Position numbers and translations under genes: made by a program
From: Leptidea sinapis
Lineage: Eukaryota > Arthropoda > Insecta > Lepidoptera > Pieridae
NCBI RefSeq assembly: GCF_905404315.1
Contig: NC_066301.1
Span: forward strand, 7,502,001-7,566,000
Direction of reading: 5' to 3'
Length of the DNA stretch: 64,000 nucleotides
In this document: piece after piece, positions 1 through 12,099 of the stretch
Numbering within the stretch: position 1 is the first letter of the stretch
How the letters are laid out: each line of letters opens with the position of its first letter
The notes under the pieces: generated by a model
Seen by the model: only the letters and a program-made list of their open reading frames with translations
What the model was told of the DNA's origin: nothing
The model's database searches: none

Positions 1-690
1 ATAACACGTGTGTCTCAGACTCTAACTGTATAAATATATGGAAATAGTGAGCTCAACTATATGTATGGGTAAGATGGGATCACCTTGTCTTTTTAAATGC
101 AAGTGTGGTAAGCAGAGTACCTCTAAGAACTATCCTTGTGTGTATATTTCACACAAGGATACAAGTTTCATAAGAGTCGAGATGCAAGACACACCAAGCT
201 CTATGTTGAATGCTGTATGAGCAAAGATAACATGAGCTACATCTTACTACTCTTGACAAATGCCTCCATGATGACCTCAAAAATGTACAAGATTCTACCC
301 TGGAACTACAACCTGCCTGAACTTCATATCTTTCTTAGAAAAACCACCAACCTATGCACACAATGCAAGCTTTCACAAACACACTCGTTTGCCCAGTACT
401 TCTTCAGCAACAAGGTGGTTCATAAGTGTAACAATTGAAAAAACCTGTGGTTTAATTTCATTCTAGTGACAGACAATAATTAATTGTTTATCTATGCATA
501 AGTTAAAATTAAAGTAGGACAGTTTATAAAAAATGTACAACCACTTATACGGACTACTGAGTGCAGATAAAGTAATTTATTATCGCCGCACGTAGGTATT
601 AGCCGTAATTGACGCCAGCGGTAATACCTAAATGATAGTGTAGGCGATTACATTTGGAATAATAATTAGTAGATAATGATTTTTTGATCT
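1..690. other. SRSF1 intron or flank, no gene seen
   Basis: I recognise no coding exon here. Short open frames on the plus strand at 38-438 have no domain, splice context or codon pattern that I trust. If the splicing-factor gene at 701-879 continues leftward, this stretch is its first intron. A perfect 12-bp inverted repeat lies at 131-142 and 150-161 around a 7-nt loop. Confidence 0.5.
131..161. repeat. Perfect 12-bp hairpin
   Basis: TATCCTTGTGTG at 131-142 is followed, after a 7-nt AT loop, by its exact reverse complement at 150-161. No flanking duplication was seen, so it may be a small MITE remnant or chance. Confidence 0.7.
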
Positions 691-700
691 TTTTAGTTAC

Positions 701-879
701 CTTGGATCTTCAAACTCCACAAATGCAAAAGGCGGTCCTTTTCTATTTTTTAGGTCTACAAATGTGACTTTTCCGAATTTATAAAATAGGTCTTGAATAT
801 CCTTTGTCCTTATATCAGGAGGAAGGTTTCCAACGTATATTCTGCATTCATTTCGATTTGCACTGCTTCCTCCGGACAT
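701..879 (-). CDS. SRSF1: SRSF1/SF2-type SR splicing factor, first coding exon (partial)
   Basis: This exon encodes the N-terminal half of RRM1 of an SR-family splicing factor, a nuclear RNA-binding protein of spliceosome assembly and alternative splicing. It carries 59 codons plus two bases. The initiator ATG is at 879-877 (MSGGSSANRNECRIYVGNLP). RNP2 is RIYVGNL (residues 13-19) and RNP1 is the GPPFAFVEF stretch (about 48-56), both in SRSF1 style. The exon ends CCAAG before a clean GTAACT donor at 700-695, splitting an Arg codon exactly where family members continue with the rest of RRM1. The remaining RRM1, RRM2 and RS tail were not found in 1-700, so the next exon lies outside the window. 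About 90-100 bp upstream is CAAGATGGC, resembling a YY1-like site of housekeeping promoters. Family membership is secure; SRSF1 rather than a close SR paralogue is likely. Confidence 0.9.
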
Positions 880-1189
880 GATAATTATATTTATATGTTT
901 ATTAATTCATATAACTATTAAATATGTAATTATTTTATCGCCGCAAATTTAACAACGCGTTTTCCGTCTTTTGACAAATTCAAGATGGCAGCGTATTTGC
1001 CAGCTTATCCATGGTCTACACTCTACAGTCTACACCATAGATTCAAAATATATACTTTTTTTTATATATTAGACTATATTCTATGTCTATGGTTTCCACC
1101 AAGTCTCCACTCTCCTTCTCAAGTCGAGCTCGGGTGGAAATGAAATGAAATATTTATTTATTTATTTATGATTCCTTACAGCTAACAAA

Positions 1190-2190
1190 ATGAAAAGAGT
1201 ATATTAAAAATTATACAGAATAGATACGCCAATTAAAAGGAATACTATTAACAGTACAATAAGTATGTGACAAAGTAGTTTAAGACAAAAACGAAAAATA
1301 CTATAAAAACTTACAAGAAAAAATTACATAGAAAGAAAAGAAGAAATCGTATCCATATTGAGTAACTGAAACGGTGAGTAGGTTGTGTGGTGTGAGTAGT
1401 GTGAGTGAATGTGATTGGTGTGAGTGAATGTGATTGGTGTGAGTGAATGTGAGTGAATGTGAGTGTTCGAATATAATGTTTAAATTACGATGTGAGACTA
1501 ATAATTTATCCTGAATATACTGATGATTAACTCCTGCAATTTAAACAGTTTAATATCAGTTTTTTGAACCTCAGACGTGATAAGTTGAAAATGTCGACGG
1601 AAGAAAATTTCTTATTATATATGTCAGGAATTCGAAATAGAGGTGAATATTTAAGATACTTAGTAGAGGCAAAGGGAATGTTAAATAAATTAGTATGCCT
1701 AGTACGTAATGTTGGTACCTGGAATGATATTTTATTTAAGATATCTGGACAGTCAAATTTATTATGTAATATATCATAAAGGAGTAACATATCAATTACA
1801 TCTCTTCTATCTTCCAAGGTATCGATTTTATGATAATTACAGGCTTCTTTGTAGTCTATAGGAATGAATTGAGATTTAAAATTCAATTTTTTTATAAATA
1901 TCTTTTGTATTTTTTCAAGGCGGTCAATATAACATTGATATGTAGGCCTCCAGATAGGACTTGCGAATTCAAGGATGCTTCGCACGTAAGCATAATATAG
2001 CACCTTTAGGCACAAGATGTCATTGAAAGGTTCGCAAGTGCGAAGAATAAACCCTAGATTTTTATAAGCCTTCTGTGTTATTATTTCGATGTGGTTATTA
2101 TGGGTTAGTTTGCTATCATGGATCACACCTAAATCCCTTATTTGAGTAATTTTTGGAATAATTTCGTTATTTAAATTTTTATTTCATCAC
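1190..2190 (-). mobile_element. Non-LTR retrotransposon, 3' fragment (RT C-terminus)
   Basis: A minus-strand open frame (2126-1527, conserved reading extending to about 2180) encodes the C-terminal part of a LINE ORF2. It includes the LGVIHDSKLT stretch after the RT core, YYAYVRSILEFASPIW, and the RRDVIDMLLLYDILHN region typical of Jockey/R1-like elements. It stops cleanly at 1527 and runs into an untranslated tail carrying a 19-bp minisatellite. The RT catalytic core is missing, so this is a 5'-truncated dead copy. Confidence 0.85.
1390..1466. repeat. 19-bp minisatellite in a LINE tail
   Basis: GTGAGTGAATGTGATTGGT recurs with a 19-bp period at 1401, 1420 and 1439, followed by shorter 10-bp GTGAGTGAAT units. 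It sits in the 3' tail of the LINE fragment at 1190-2190. Confidence 0.8.
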
Positions 2191-2680
2191 GCAATCAAAG
2201 TAACAAAAGTCGGTTTCATAAAATTTTGAAACCACTAAACTTTTATTTCTTCAATAGCTTGTGAAATCGCATCTGTTATTCGTCAACGTTTGAACTCTGA
2301 ACTTGTTAATTTCATTATATTATTAATTAGCGCCCGGTTCTTATTAACAAGAATCGAATTGTTAATGGTACCTACGCCCAGTAATGTTAACTAGGCGACC
2401 TATTTAAAAACTTTCTATAAACACCAACTGGAATGACATTTTATTGAATTTTACTAGGAAGGGAGCGCTACTGATAACTGTCATTAAGATATATTTTGTA
2501 TAAAAAGAACGACTCCAGCGTTTCTAGAATATAATATTTTTCAATGTCAGTATACCGTCAAAGCTGTTAATTGTCATTCACTTACCGATCATATTCGGAA
2601 GATAAGTTGCAACTTGAAATATTTTTGGACAATATTTCTACGAATTTACTAAATATCTTTAATTTTAATTAAATAGATAA

Positions 2681-2891
2681 TTTATACGTCTAGATAGAGT
2701 CTCTGGCTGTTAAATAACGGATGAAAACAGGCCAGGAATATTAGTTTAGTGTGCGTGACAAGCTACGTCACGTCTTAAACTCTCGATTTGTATGACACTT
2801 TGTGTTAGTGTGCGTGAATTGCTCAAAGTAGAGGTTATTCTAAAGTTTAATTTTTTTCGACGTTTTCACAGCTGTCATAGTCGATGTAGAC
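2681..2891. mobile_element. MITE, TACGTCTAGATAGA family (copy 1)
   Basis: Starts TTTATACGTCTAGATAGA and ends in a degenerate inverted copy (CATAGTCGATGTAGAC). The same ~160-220 bp element recurs at 15033-15256, 27472-27662 and, with both inverted termini intact, at 56227-56387. It is non-coding and non-autonomous. Confidence 0.75.
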
Positions 2892-3092
2892 AATAATAGC
2901 CTAAAATAAAAATAGGCCTTTAATCTGTGTGGGAAAGTAGGTAGTACATTGCTTTCCCCGAGATTTCTTAACAGACTCGTTCAGAGTAGGCCGTTTCTAA
3001 TTTTTATTTTTAAAAAAGTAAGAACATTTTTAATTGTAAATTAATTTTTCGAGTGTAGTAAATATAACTTGAGTCCTTTATTTATTATTTAA

Positions 3093-3140
3093 CTAGCTGA
3101 CCCTGCAAACGTTGTTTTGCCATATAAATTATTTTTACAG
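3093..3140 (+). repeat. CTAGCTGACCCGGCAAACG repeat, 5' end
   Basis: Begins CTAGCTGACCCTGCAAACG, followed by the GTTGTTTTGCCATATAAA block. The same start occurs at 36388, 42776 (reverse), 47395, 47827 and 54375, so it is the left end of a dispersed non-autonomous family. The right end of this copy cannot be placed. Confidence 0.65.
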
Positions 3141-3169
3141 TTACACAATGATATTTAAAAGTATAGATA

Positions 3170-5717
3170 GGTTACCTAGACAACATTCGGTGTTAACAAA
3201 CGCACACATGAATAATTTAACATTGCAATAGCACACTACATTACGATTACACGACAAAGAAGGATAGTAAATGTAATTATCGCAAGTGAAAAAGAGATAA
3301 GTCTAATTTGCTAATTGCTTCGTATTTTCATAGCAAAAACACAGAATAATTGACCAGATATGATTTTTTACCGTACACCATGATTTAAGTCTAAAATACG
3401 ATTAATTCATGAGTTCATGTAATAAAAGTTATAAAGTAGTAAAACTCCATTTAAATTAGGTAAATTAAGTGTTATTGGTTAAAAAAAAAATATTTAATAT
3501 TGATTATAATTTACAGCCATAATGATGATATAAATTATTTGTAGATGAAATAATAAAAAACATATAAGTAGACATATCAAAACATAACCGAAATGTATTA
3601 ACAATAAGGGTTCCATTTTTACAATTTTACTTACGACGGCTCCCAAAAAGTTTTAAGTTTACAATTATTATTTCTTGTATATTATATTATTTAAGAATGT
3701 ATTTCTGTTGAGAGTTTATTACAATAAGATAATAGGGAAACAGAAAATGATCCATTGATTCTTCTGCAGTAAGCAAGGGATATACCGAAAGGGCAGTGTT
3801 ACTGAAAAAACTGCTACGCAAGCAGATAGCACTTACTTTCTATGTCCGCTACCTACCCTAAAACTTGTTTTTTGTAGTTTGATAGTTCAGCTTGTTTATT
3901 AAAAAATATTAAATTTCATATTACATTCACTGCAACAACGCCTTTTTTACATCATTTCCTAAAATATACTATCTCGATCATCACGCAGCGGACAGGGTAG
4001 TTGCGGTATATTCGGAGTATTATCGTATCGTTTATGTGTCGTTGTCGATTTTCCGAGTAGATCTCCTGGTACGTTACATACATTCCAAGATTAAGTACTA
4101 ATAAAATATCAAATAGCCTGCTATTACTAATCTCATTTTATACCACCTTTATTATAAGACTTTGAAAGCCAGAACTTATTATAATCATCATAATATTATT
4201 TAAGAAAGACGCTCACTAACTAAAAAGAAAACTCAAGTTCCGCAATCAAGCGGTTACGAACGCTATGTATTCTGCCTACGATTTCAGTTCTGGTTGATTA
4301 ATCTATGACACATACTATTTGTCCTTGTCGCGCTGCAGTTGACATCATATTCTCTATCTTGCTCGAATCACCACGTTAATAATTCGAGATTTAATTGTAA
4401 ATAAGAAATAAAATCGTGATAAAATACAAATACGATGTTCTTTTATATAATTTCGTATGGTACGAAATACCTTCACACTTATATATCTTGCAAACATAGT
4501 TTTTATATTTTCTTAATACACAGGTTGGCATTTTAGATTATTATTATCACGCCACGAAAACGTTCCGCTTAGCTCGCTGCTATTAGCCAACTGAATGAAA
4601 TTACGACAATTGTCTGAATTTGTCTGCAACATTTTGCGCGCGCTAGTGCGATATCTACGTCTTTATTGTATATAATATCATTGGAGTTACACCGTTTCAT
4701 GGACATTACAAAATTACTTTATTTTTTTAAACCAATAGATTTTTTCTACAACAAACATATAGTAAAAAACGGTCATTTCAATATTACAAACAGACACTCC
4801 AATTTTATTTTTAGGTATAGATTTACTTATAAATTTTAAACTTAAATCTTTAGTTCTATGAATATTTGGAGGATATATATTTATTTTGAGGTAAAACAAT
4901 GTGACTGATTTTCGTTTTTTAACTGTCTGCTAGTAAAATAGAATCAAAGAAATTAATATTTATATTTCGAAAAAACATTTGAATTTGGAACGCTACTTCT
5001 GACACCGAAGTTAATCTGTATTGAAAGAAGCCTTTGAAAGAATCCTCTAGATAGTAGGCGCATTGTAACTCCGGTCTCCGGCATCAAAATCGTTTCGTGA
5101 AAAATTTCAATTTGTGAAGTAAATGTGAGTATTTATTAATTTATTTACACTTTTGAATCGTGTTTCAATTGATTTAATTAATACAGTGTATTTATTAAGT
5201 GTCTCGTCGTATTTTATGTTAATTTTATGGATAATATTTAGAGGCTCCGAAAGATTAGTTTCTCTAGTGATTCAGAAAAATTATTATCCTATCGATTAAT
5301 TTATAAACGTTTCTATGACAATGGAATGCTTTTCTGCTTCGAGTTCACATTGTTAGAGTATACTTTGGGCTTTAAATAATTTAATGACGGGATTTATTGC
5401 GAGTGCCTTAGTGAAAATAACTACGAGTAAGAATCAGGAGAATAGGGTTCCAGAAAGGTATTTCTTTGAAACTTTAGTAATAAACGTAAATGTAGGAAAA
5501 ACATTGACCTTTAAAAGTCTATTTTTAGCATTTATACGTACTACGCATGTGGAAAACTGTGGGGGGATTTGAGGGAGGTAGCTAAATTATTACGTTATCG
5601 TGAGAATTATCTGATATTATATTATATTTTGCCTCATAAGGTACTATATATTGGTAGTGCACCTACTTCCAAAACGGATAGTGGTTATTACATCTCATTT
5701 AAGCACTGTTATTACAG
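3170..5717. other. AT-rich intergenic region and probable LC8 5' leader
   Basis: No exon is recognised. Around 5000-5120 the sequence is less AT-rich and ends near a GTGAGT donor-like site (about 5125). This could be a non-coding first exon of the dynein light chain gene, because the coding exon is preceded by a good acceptor (TTATTACAG ending 5717). The small frame at 5384-5572 lacks any domain. Confidence 0.4.
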
Positions 5718-5733
5718 CTACAAAGCAGTCAAG

Positions 5734-7348
5734 ATGTGTGACAGGAAAGCAGTAATCAAGAATGCTGACATGAGTGAAGAGATGCAGCAAGATGCAGTAG
5801 ACTGTGCAACACAGGCTCTTGAAAAGTTCAACATTGAAAAGGTATGTTAGTGGCTAGTTTTTATTTCTATTGTCAAAAAGTAATTTACTGGTGCTTAAGA
5901 AACAAACACATTAATATAAAATGAGAAATTTTAAGGAAAACAATTAATCTGTACTCTTAAACTCACAAGCAATTTTTGTAAGTAGGATCTTTTTTCATTT
6001 TATATCTTATGACCCCTTGTTCATAAACTTTCCTCTATGCATGATTACATGTGGTTATAATGCTTGTTTTGTTATATTTATAACTAAAAAGACTCAATGA
6101 GGCTATTCTGTTAGAAGGCATTACTTCTCAAATTGATGTTACATTGTGTTTCGATAAGTGATCTAGCATTAAGTAGAAATATTTAAATTTTTCTGTGATG
6201 TGGATATTCACCCTTTATGAATTTACTTTTCTGAGCCTTTGTAACCCAAGAATTTGCATGAACCTGAACCTCATTACTCATCTTAGCATTAAAATAATGA
6301 AGTGTCTAGTCATCTAAGTGACCAAATAAAATTAATTAGTCAAGCATTATCGGATGAATAACATTAAATTAATCGTCATCTAAAAGTTTTTCAACATATC
6401 CCTTATGTGAATTTTTATGAAATGAGACGATCGTAGCGAGCCGCGATAGCGGCTGGGGAGTGCCAGAAACGAATTCTAGATGTTTCCCTTTGTTTCCTCC
6501 CCATAAAAATGTCCCAACCCTCAAAAATTACATAATTTGTGGTAAAGGGTGCATTACCTTGTAATTAGAGTGGTAGCATTATAAGCGTGGACTAAAGCTC
6601 TATCAATTACAATATTATAAGATTTAACCCAAATATCATTCAGTGTTAGTCTTTTTTCCCTCGTACGCAATAACTAAGCAACAGACAAAAATTTTAGCGG
6701 ATATAAAAATATATATTGTTATTTAATGTTATGCATCCAATAATCGGACGACTTATTAATTGTTGAAGAATAGCAACAGCCTTAAAATTATTTATTCTCA
6801 TGTAAGGAAATACAAAATAAGAATATGAAAATAATAAGTTATAAAATTAAATTTTGCAAAGGTTTTTGTCAGTTGTTTTTTTTCATGCATGCTGTGTGCT
6901 GTCAATTTAAAAGCAATAAAAATAAATTTTATAAATGCCACTTGGCAATTTGTTTCATCTATTATAACAAAAGTTACACTTTAGAAACCAAGTATAATAT
7001 ATGAACAAGAGTAAGTTTAAGTTTGTTTATGGTTCAATTTTAAACTTACAGTTAAATCTATTTGCTTATGTAAAATATTATACAAAGTAGTTGGGAGTCA
7101 TTTATCATGTTAGCTCTTGGTTAAACTTTTAATTTTTTTTAACCTGTGACCAAAGCACACAAGTAATTTGGTTTGTTTGTGTTCAGGACATAGCTGCCTT
7201 CATCAAGAAGGAGTTTGACAAGAAGTACAACCCCACATGGCACTGCATTGTTGGGCGCAACTTCGGCTCATATGTTACGCACGAGACCCGCCACTTCATC
7301 TATTTCTACCTGGGTCAAGTGGCGATACTGTTGTTCAAGAGCGGCTAA
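5734..7348 (+). CDS. ctp: Cytoplasmic dynein light chain LC8 (two coding exons)
   Basis: Encodes the 89-residue LC8 hub protein, which dimerises and binds short linear motifs in dynein intermediate chain and many other partners. Coding exon 1 is 5734-5841 (36 codons, MCDRKAVIKNADMSEEM...). It ends AAG before GTATGT. Exon 2 is 7187-7348 (53 codons plus TAA) after the TTGTGTTCAG acceptor. Both junctions are phase 0 and the sum is exactly the family length. Near-invariant landmarks are visible: CATQALEKFNIEK, DKKYNPTWHCIVGRNFGS, and the C-terminal FIYFYLGQVAILLFKSG that forms the ligand groove. Residue 2 is Cys where fly and vertebrate proteins usually have Ser. The coding exon appears to begin at 5718, giving 16 nt of leader after an intron. 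The 1.35-kb intron holds AT-rich sequence and no gene that I can see. Drosophila ctp is the orthologue name. Confidence 0.97.
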
Positions 7349-7834
7349 GCACATCTCCTTGTTTTAATCAAAATTTTATGTTGTTAGTGGACACATTTGA
7401 ACCTCCTCCCTCGGACGTGCCATTTCATGAATAGATCGGTGTACATTCCTCCCATCCTGTTTCTTTCCGATCATTAGTGTGGTGTATGGCCGAGGGCGGG
7501 AGCCGAGTGTTTGTGGAATGATTGAGTGAGTGACTCCTCATGAGCCTGTTTTAATTTAAGATGCTGGTCATTGTTGGATTCTATGGACATTCACTGGCGC
7601 ACCAATGATTGTGTGTTTAACTTAAGGTTCTGGATTACATTTGTGTAAACAAGCAATCACACCTAGTGTATTTATTATAATGGAAATTTTAGTTAATTAT
7701 TTGTAGACTATATACCTAGCATAGCTTAAAGTCATTATGTTAGTACTTATCTAAAATTATTTGTTTGACTACTTTGTTTGACTTCTTTGTTAATATATTC
7801 ACTGGAGATATTTTCAATACTTATATTATTATTA

Positions 7835-7840
7835 AATAAA
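7835..7840 (+). promoter_or_regulatory. Poly(A) signal of the LC8 gene
   Basis: AATAAA lies 487 nt after the LC8 stop codon, followed within 20-30 nt by a T-rich stretch. It is the best candidate for 3'-end processing. Confidence 0.6.
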
Positions 7841-8135
7841 CTTTCTTACAAACTAATGTCTCTTTTTTTCCATCAAAGGCTGATCAGATGGTATTGTCTA
7901 CACAGTGGCATACCAATTTTTAAGATGATAGGTAAAAATATGGACGAAATATGATTCGGATAGGTGCCTAAATGAAGGTATCGCTTTATAGTTACAGCGA
8001 CAATTTCCCGGACCATGAACTGAATGTGCAAGCCCAAAACGAAACGTTTAAAATGTATTTAGGAGCTTTAACATTTATTCTGGACAAGAATTAATAATTA
8101 ATATATTGCAATTCCATATGAGGACAAAGTAGCAA

Positions 8136-8190
8136 GGTTTTTTTATGGAAGAGGAGAAAAAAAGTGTACTGGTAACATTCTTACAACACC
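8136..8190 (-). mobile_element. LINE 3' tail remnant
   Basis: TTTTTTTATGGAAGAGGAG followed by an ...ACAACACCAGAG block matches, in reverse, the 3' terminus of the LINE at 36686-39270. Only the last ~55 bp remain. Confidence 0.55.
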
Positions 8191-8659
8191 AGAGATGCTA
8201 ACTAATGGATGAATATTACCATTGTGGCGTGTGAATAAAAGATTTTTATTAATTATATAAATAACAATTATTCTAGAATAGCCATGTTAGCAGTTAGCAC
8301 GATTCGGTGACCTTCCTCACTGAGTACATTTTATTATACCTAAGCAAACTCTTCCTCCAAGAATAATCGGAGTGCCAAGAGATTTTTTTACCTGTTCGAA
8401 AGCGTGAAAGTTAACTATGATTTGTATGGCGTCGAAAGAGGGCTATGATGTTTTCTTCTACTGTCACTAGATGGTGCCCTTGGAGGAAACTTATCTACAC
8501 CGGTTAGATTTGTTTCGCTAACCTAAAGTTAGGGAGTTTATATTAATAATAGCTTACTAGGCAATAAATGAACAAGCACACATACATATTTTTTAAATTA
8601 TGATTTAAATAAATAAATTAAACAATTTACAAAACAAAGGTATACGGAAACCAAAAATT

Positions 8660-8992
8660 ATATAAGACTAAGTGGACCCGACAGACGTCCTGTACACACG
8701 TCTGAAATTTGAAAAATCGGTCTAGCCGTTAGTTCACTAACATACACATGAACAGGAGAATTTTATATGGACGGAATTGCGAATCTAAACAAATCTCAAA
8801 TTCAATGGAAAACACAAAAAATCATCAAAATCGGTCCAGCCGTTTAGGGAGGTAGTTGCAATTGTGAATCTAAACCATTCTCGAATCCACCTGAAGACAC
8901 ACAGAAACTTTCATTAAAATCGGTCCAGCTATTTAGGAGGAGTTCAGTTACAACAGACGCACAAAAGTAATATATATATATTAAGATTTAAC
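8660..8992 (+). repeat. AAATCGGTCCAGCCGTTTAGG repeat, 3' half
   Basis: Three diverged ~100-bp internal units each contain AAATCGGTCCAGCCGTT or a variant. The end AGGAGGAGTTCAG... plus TATATATATA resembles the right end of the copy at 47395-47826, so this is the 3' half of the CTAGCTGACCCGGCAAACG family. Confidence 0.6.
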
Positions 8993-9330
8993 AATTATCT
9001 TCACCTTGACGATCTGTTCCAAAAATGGTTTTTCATTGGATTGTAGTGCATTCCAATCTGCCAGCCTAAACCATAGGCTTTTGGCATTTGAAAAGGTGGT
9101 AGTGTGACGAATACACAAAATTCGGTTAGCTTCAGATGGCAGCTTGGGCTCATAAGAATCTTGGGCATGTGGTAGGTAGTGCGGCACGAAAGTCAAATTC
9201 GACTGCAGTAGTCATGTCAAAGAGCTCTTTAGAACTCTCCCCGTGATGAATGTGTTAGAAGTGACGTCTCTACGTAGCGCCAAGTAAGGGATAGTTAACT
9301 CTTTAGTTATATAAGTGTATGTAAATGTGT
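8990..9330 (-). mobile_element. LINE 3' ORF fragment
   Basis: The reverse strand carries a diverged version of the post-RT region seen in the 36.7-39.3 kb LINE. It includes the ...GAACTCTCCCCGTGATGAATG and GACGTCTCTACGTAGCGCCAAG blocks. Stops and frameshifts make it non-functional. Confidence 0.55.
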
Positions 9331-9342
9331 GGATGTAGGTAT

Positions 9343-9935
9343 ATACTTCGTACTAAGAGGCGGAACTGCCTAAGTAAAAATTGAAATGTATTTGAGTAAG
9401 GAACGTGCAGTGATTTGACATAAGTTGGAAATAGTAATTATTACAGGGTATGTTCCGATATGCACTGCGAAGTGATATCACTGTAGAAAAATTCGTTCCG
9501 TTATGGACTGCCAGTATACTGCCGTAGTACCCTGGGGAAATATATTATGACGTCAGAAATCATCGCCATATTCTACTGTGAGCACTGGCGTTGTCGAGGT
9601 AAGGTACTCGCAGTACTTTGATCACGTGATCAGTCAAAACCACTCGAGTGCCTAACGTTTTATAAACAATACCTACAGTTTAACCCCAAAGTCATAAAGT
9701 TCTGTAATTAGTTTGGATTAATAAATAAAAAAATGGAAGAATTGCAAAAATTAACCTTATTAGACTGTATTAAAAACCGGCTAAGCTTGAAAGCGAATAG
9801 TTACTATAAACGTAGTGGTTTTCGGCTATCTCTGTTTTTTACAAGAGTATGACGTATGTAGCCGTCATCTGTCAATCTATCAATGAATGCACGATACAAT
9901 CGCTTTTTTCTTAGAGAGTTTCGCTAGGCTGAATT
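9343..9935 (-). repeat. Dispersed repeat C (two blocks)
   Basis: Two blocks, 9343-9448 (GGCGGAACTGCC... ACGTGCAGTGATTTGACATAAG) and 9800-9935 (CATCTGTCAATCTATCAATGA ... AGTTTCGCTAGGCTG). Both recur in the same relative order around 25395-25700, 27640-27890, 31590-31735, 32330-32460 and 52618-52795. The class is unknown; the CAGCCTAGCGAAAC end could be a hAT-type terminus. Confidence 0.55.
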
Positions 9936-9959
9936 CTGGCTTTTCGACGATTTGGAAGC

Positions 9960-10190
9960 ACTGCGTTACACGCGATCAAATCGCTCGAGTTGATACTGGG
10001 ATGCACCAAACCAGAGACCTGCGTATATAGAGCGCTAGAAAGCAAGCCAGCCTGAAGTAGTATTATGCTCCCTATGAGATGATCCCTACACCTTCGATGC
10101 CAACGGCTTGGCTGGCAATTGGCTGTGCCTTCAAAATTACCGTAGAATTAGCAACAGCTCGAGATTTCAAGACTAGGCATACTATCTAGG
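9960..10190 (-). mobile_element. LINE fragment (late RT region)
   Basis: The reverse complement matches the DRVQRRAARIVGD / HMEYCCHLWSCAPQYQL part of the LINE at 36686-39270 in a diverged, frame-broken form (blocks GTTGATACTGGGATGCACCA and GTATATAGAGCGCTAGAA). Confidence 0.6.
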
Positions 10191-10199
10191 CGCGGCATT

Positions 10200-11690
10200 A
10201 AAAGACTAGTGCCTTTGACAATGATATAAAGTGAAAAAAAATAGTAGTAATTTACTGGCGATGTGACGTCGGGTAGTAGGTAAGGGTAAAAACGGTTTAT
10301 CTCGATTTCCGGCGAAACTACAAGTCTTATGGAAAAAGTTAAATAGCAAAGTTGTAGGGAATTAAATATTTTTCAACTCGAATGCGGAGTTTTTTATATA
10401 TGTACAATTTTGAGGTATTTATTAAAATTTACACTTTACTTACTCGAAAAACGTAAGATTCCTTGTTATGTATTGATAAACAAAAAAATTGAAAATCGAA
10501 ATATACTACTTTAAATTACAACCAATTAAGTTAATATTTAATCTCTAATGACATCTACAATATTTTGAGTAAATAAATTATGCGTTAATTTTCCTAAATA
10601 GCTCAAAATTGTATACTTTCTTTCAGGTAAAAAAAATTTCGGATTCGAATTTTTATTTCGTTTTTTTTGCATTTTCTGAGAACATACCATAGAACTATAG
10701 TACCTAATGTATAATTTTTAAACCATCAAAAAGTAGAGATTTTAACGATCTAACGCCCACCGACACTTGAAAAAGCTGATATTTTGACGTGACAATTTTC
10801 GATTGAAAATTAGGGTTCTTTTTCGATATATAAGTCAAAATAAGGTGAAAAAATAAATATTTAAAATCAAGAAAATTACCCCTCCCCCCACTTCTCGACC
10901 TCAGATCATCCGTAATGTAGTTTTCCTTTCATTTTGTTATATTCTCTTCCTTTTCCAATAGGTTTCATCCTACTACTATTTTTTTTGGTTATCAACCTTG
11001 TCTATAATGGGATTTTTATCTAAGATACGAAACTAAGATAGACAAGTGGCAATTTTTTGTGGTTTTCGCAAATACGAGCGGTCTGGGTGGTTCAACGTTC
11101 AATTAAGACTATTTGGCGACCAAGAGAGGACTCACAAAAGAAATCGCTGCACTGGTAGAAGAGGTCGGTAGGATATAGAGAAACAAACACCCTTTAGTGA
11201 TCGACGTCACCCACACTCCTTTCCAATACCAGAGGAATCACAGGAGCGTTGCGGAAAAGTGCCTCCTTTGTAAACTTTTACTTCAAGTCTAGGTCTTAGG
11301 GCATCGCACTATCACAAAATTTTAATTAAAGCTGTGAACTGAGTAACCTATTGTTTCCACCATTGTTGTTAATCTTCAAAATGCTTGAATTTATATATCT
11401 AGCACGAGACGTCAAGAATACGAATACATTATTTGCACCATCAAGTGATCATCTGTTAAAAGTGGTCCTAACGACCTCTACCGATAGCTAATAACTTAAA
11501 ATCACTGTACAAATATTTCCATGTTTCTGGTCACACATCATCATGTTATCAAACCGCAACGTCCTGTTTTTAAACTAATCATTTAGCGTCCCCACGCCCC
11601 GTGCTCACACTCCCTTATACTTTACAGATAAAGGTATAGTTAGCTCATGTGATATTGGCGGTTATTTTTCTTTATTATTGTACAGCATAT
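10200..11690. other. Intergenic, unclassified
   Basis: AT-rich with no gene. A short LINE 3' scrap (AATACCAGAGGAATCACAGGAG) is at about 11220-11260. The block at 10260-10900 has the look of a non-autonomous element but no termini could be fixed. Confidence 0.4.
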
Positions 11691-11698
11691 TCCTGTAG

Positions 11699-12095
11699 AC
11701 TTAGATTAAGGATTGGTCTCCGCTGCGCTCCATCTAGATACTGTACTACCTAACAATAGCTTTTTTATTACGGCAACTATTAGATGCTTGTTTGCGAGGC
11801 ATCTTGACACTCAATGGCATCTTTAAAATTTTGTAACGTATGCTTCGTGTTATTTTACATTGAAATTAATAAAATACAAATCATTAACTGATGATATGTG
11901 ATCCCAGTGTCTTTCTTATTTCTTGTACTATTACTATTATTTTTACAAAGTTTTACTTCGCAACCCGGCATTTTATTTTCAATTATTAAAGTTTAACAGA
12001 ATATGTGGTACGTCCACGTCACACATTGTTCGAGACAGCGACTATGCCTGCGGTATCTAGTTGGAGCGCAGCGGAGACAAATCCTTAATCTAAGG
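11699..12095. mobile_element. ~400-bp TIR element (MITE)
   Basis: The left end CTTAGATTAAGGATTGGTCT continues through CCGCTGCGCTCCATCTAGATAC to 11741. It is repeated in reverse at 12053-12095, giving ~43-bp terminal inverted repeats with only two or three differences. The interior is AT-rich and non-coding. No convincing target duplication was found, so the superfamily is open. Confidence 0.8.
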
Positions 12096-12099
12096 CTGT

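Noticed and set aside
136..438. 100-codon ORF at the left edge
   Set aside because: No recognisable motif, and it overlaps a hairpin; likely chance.
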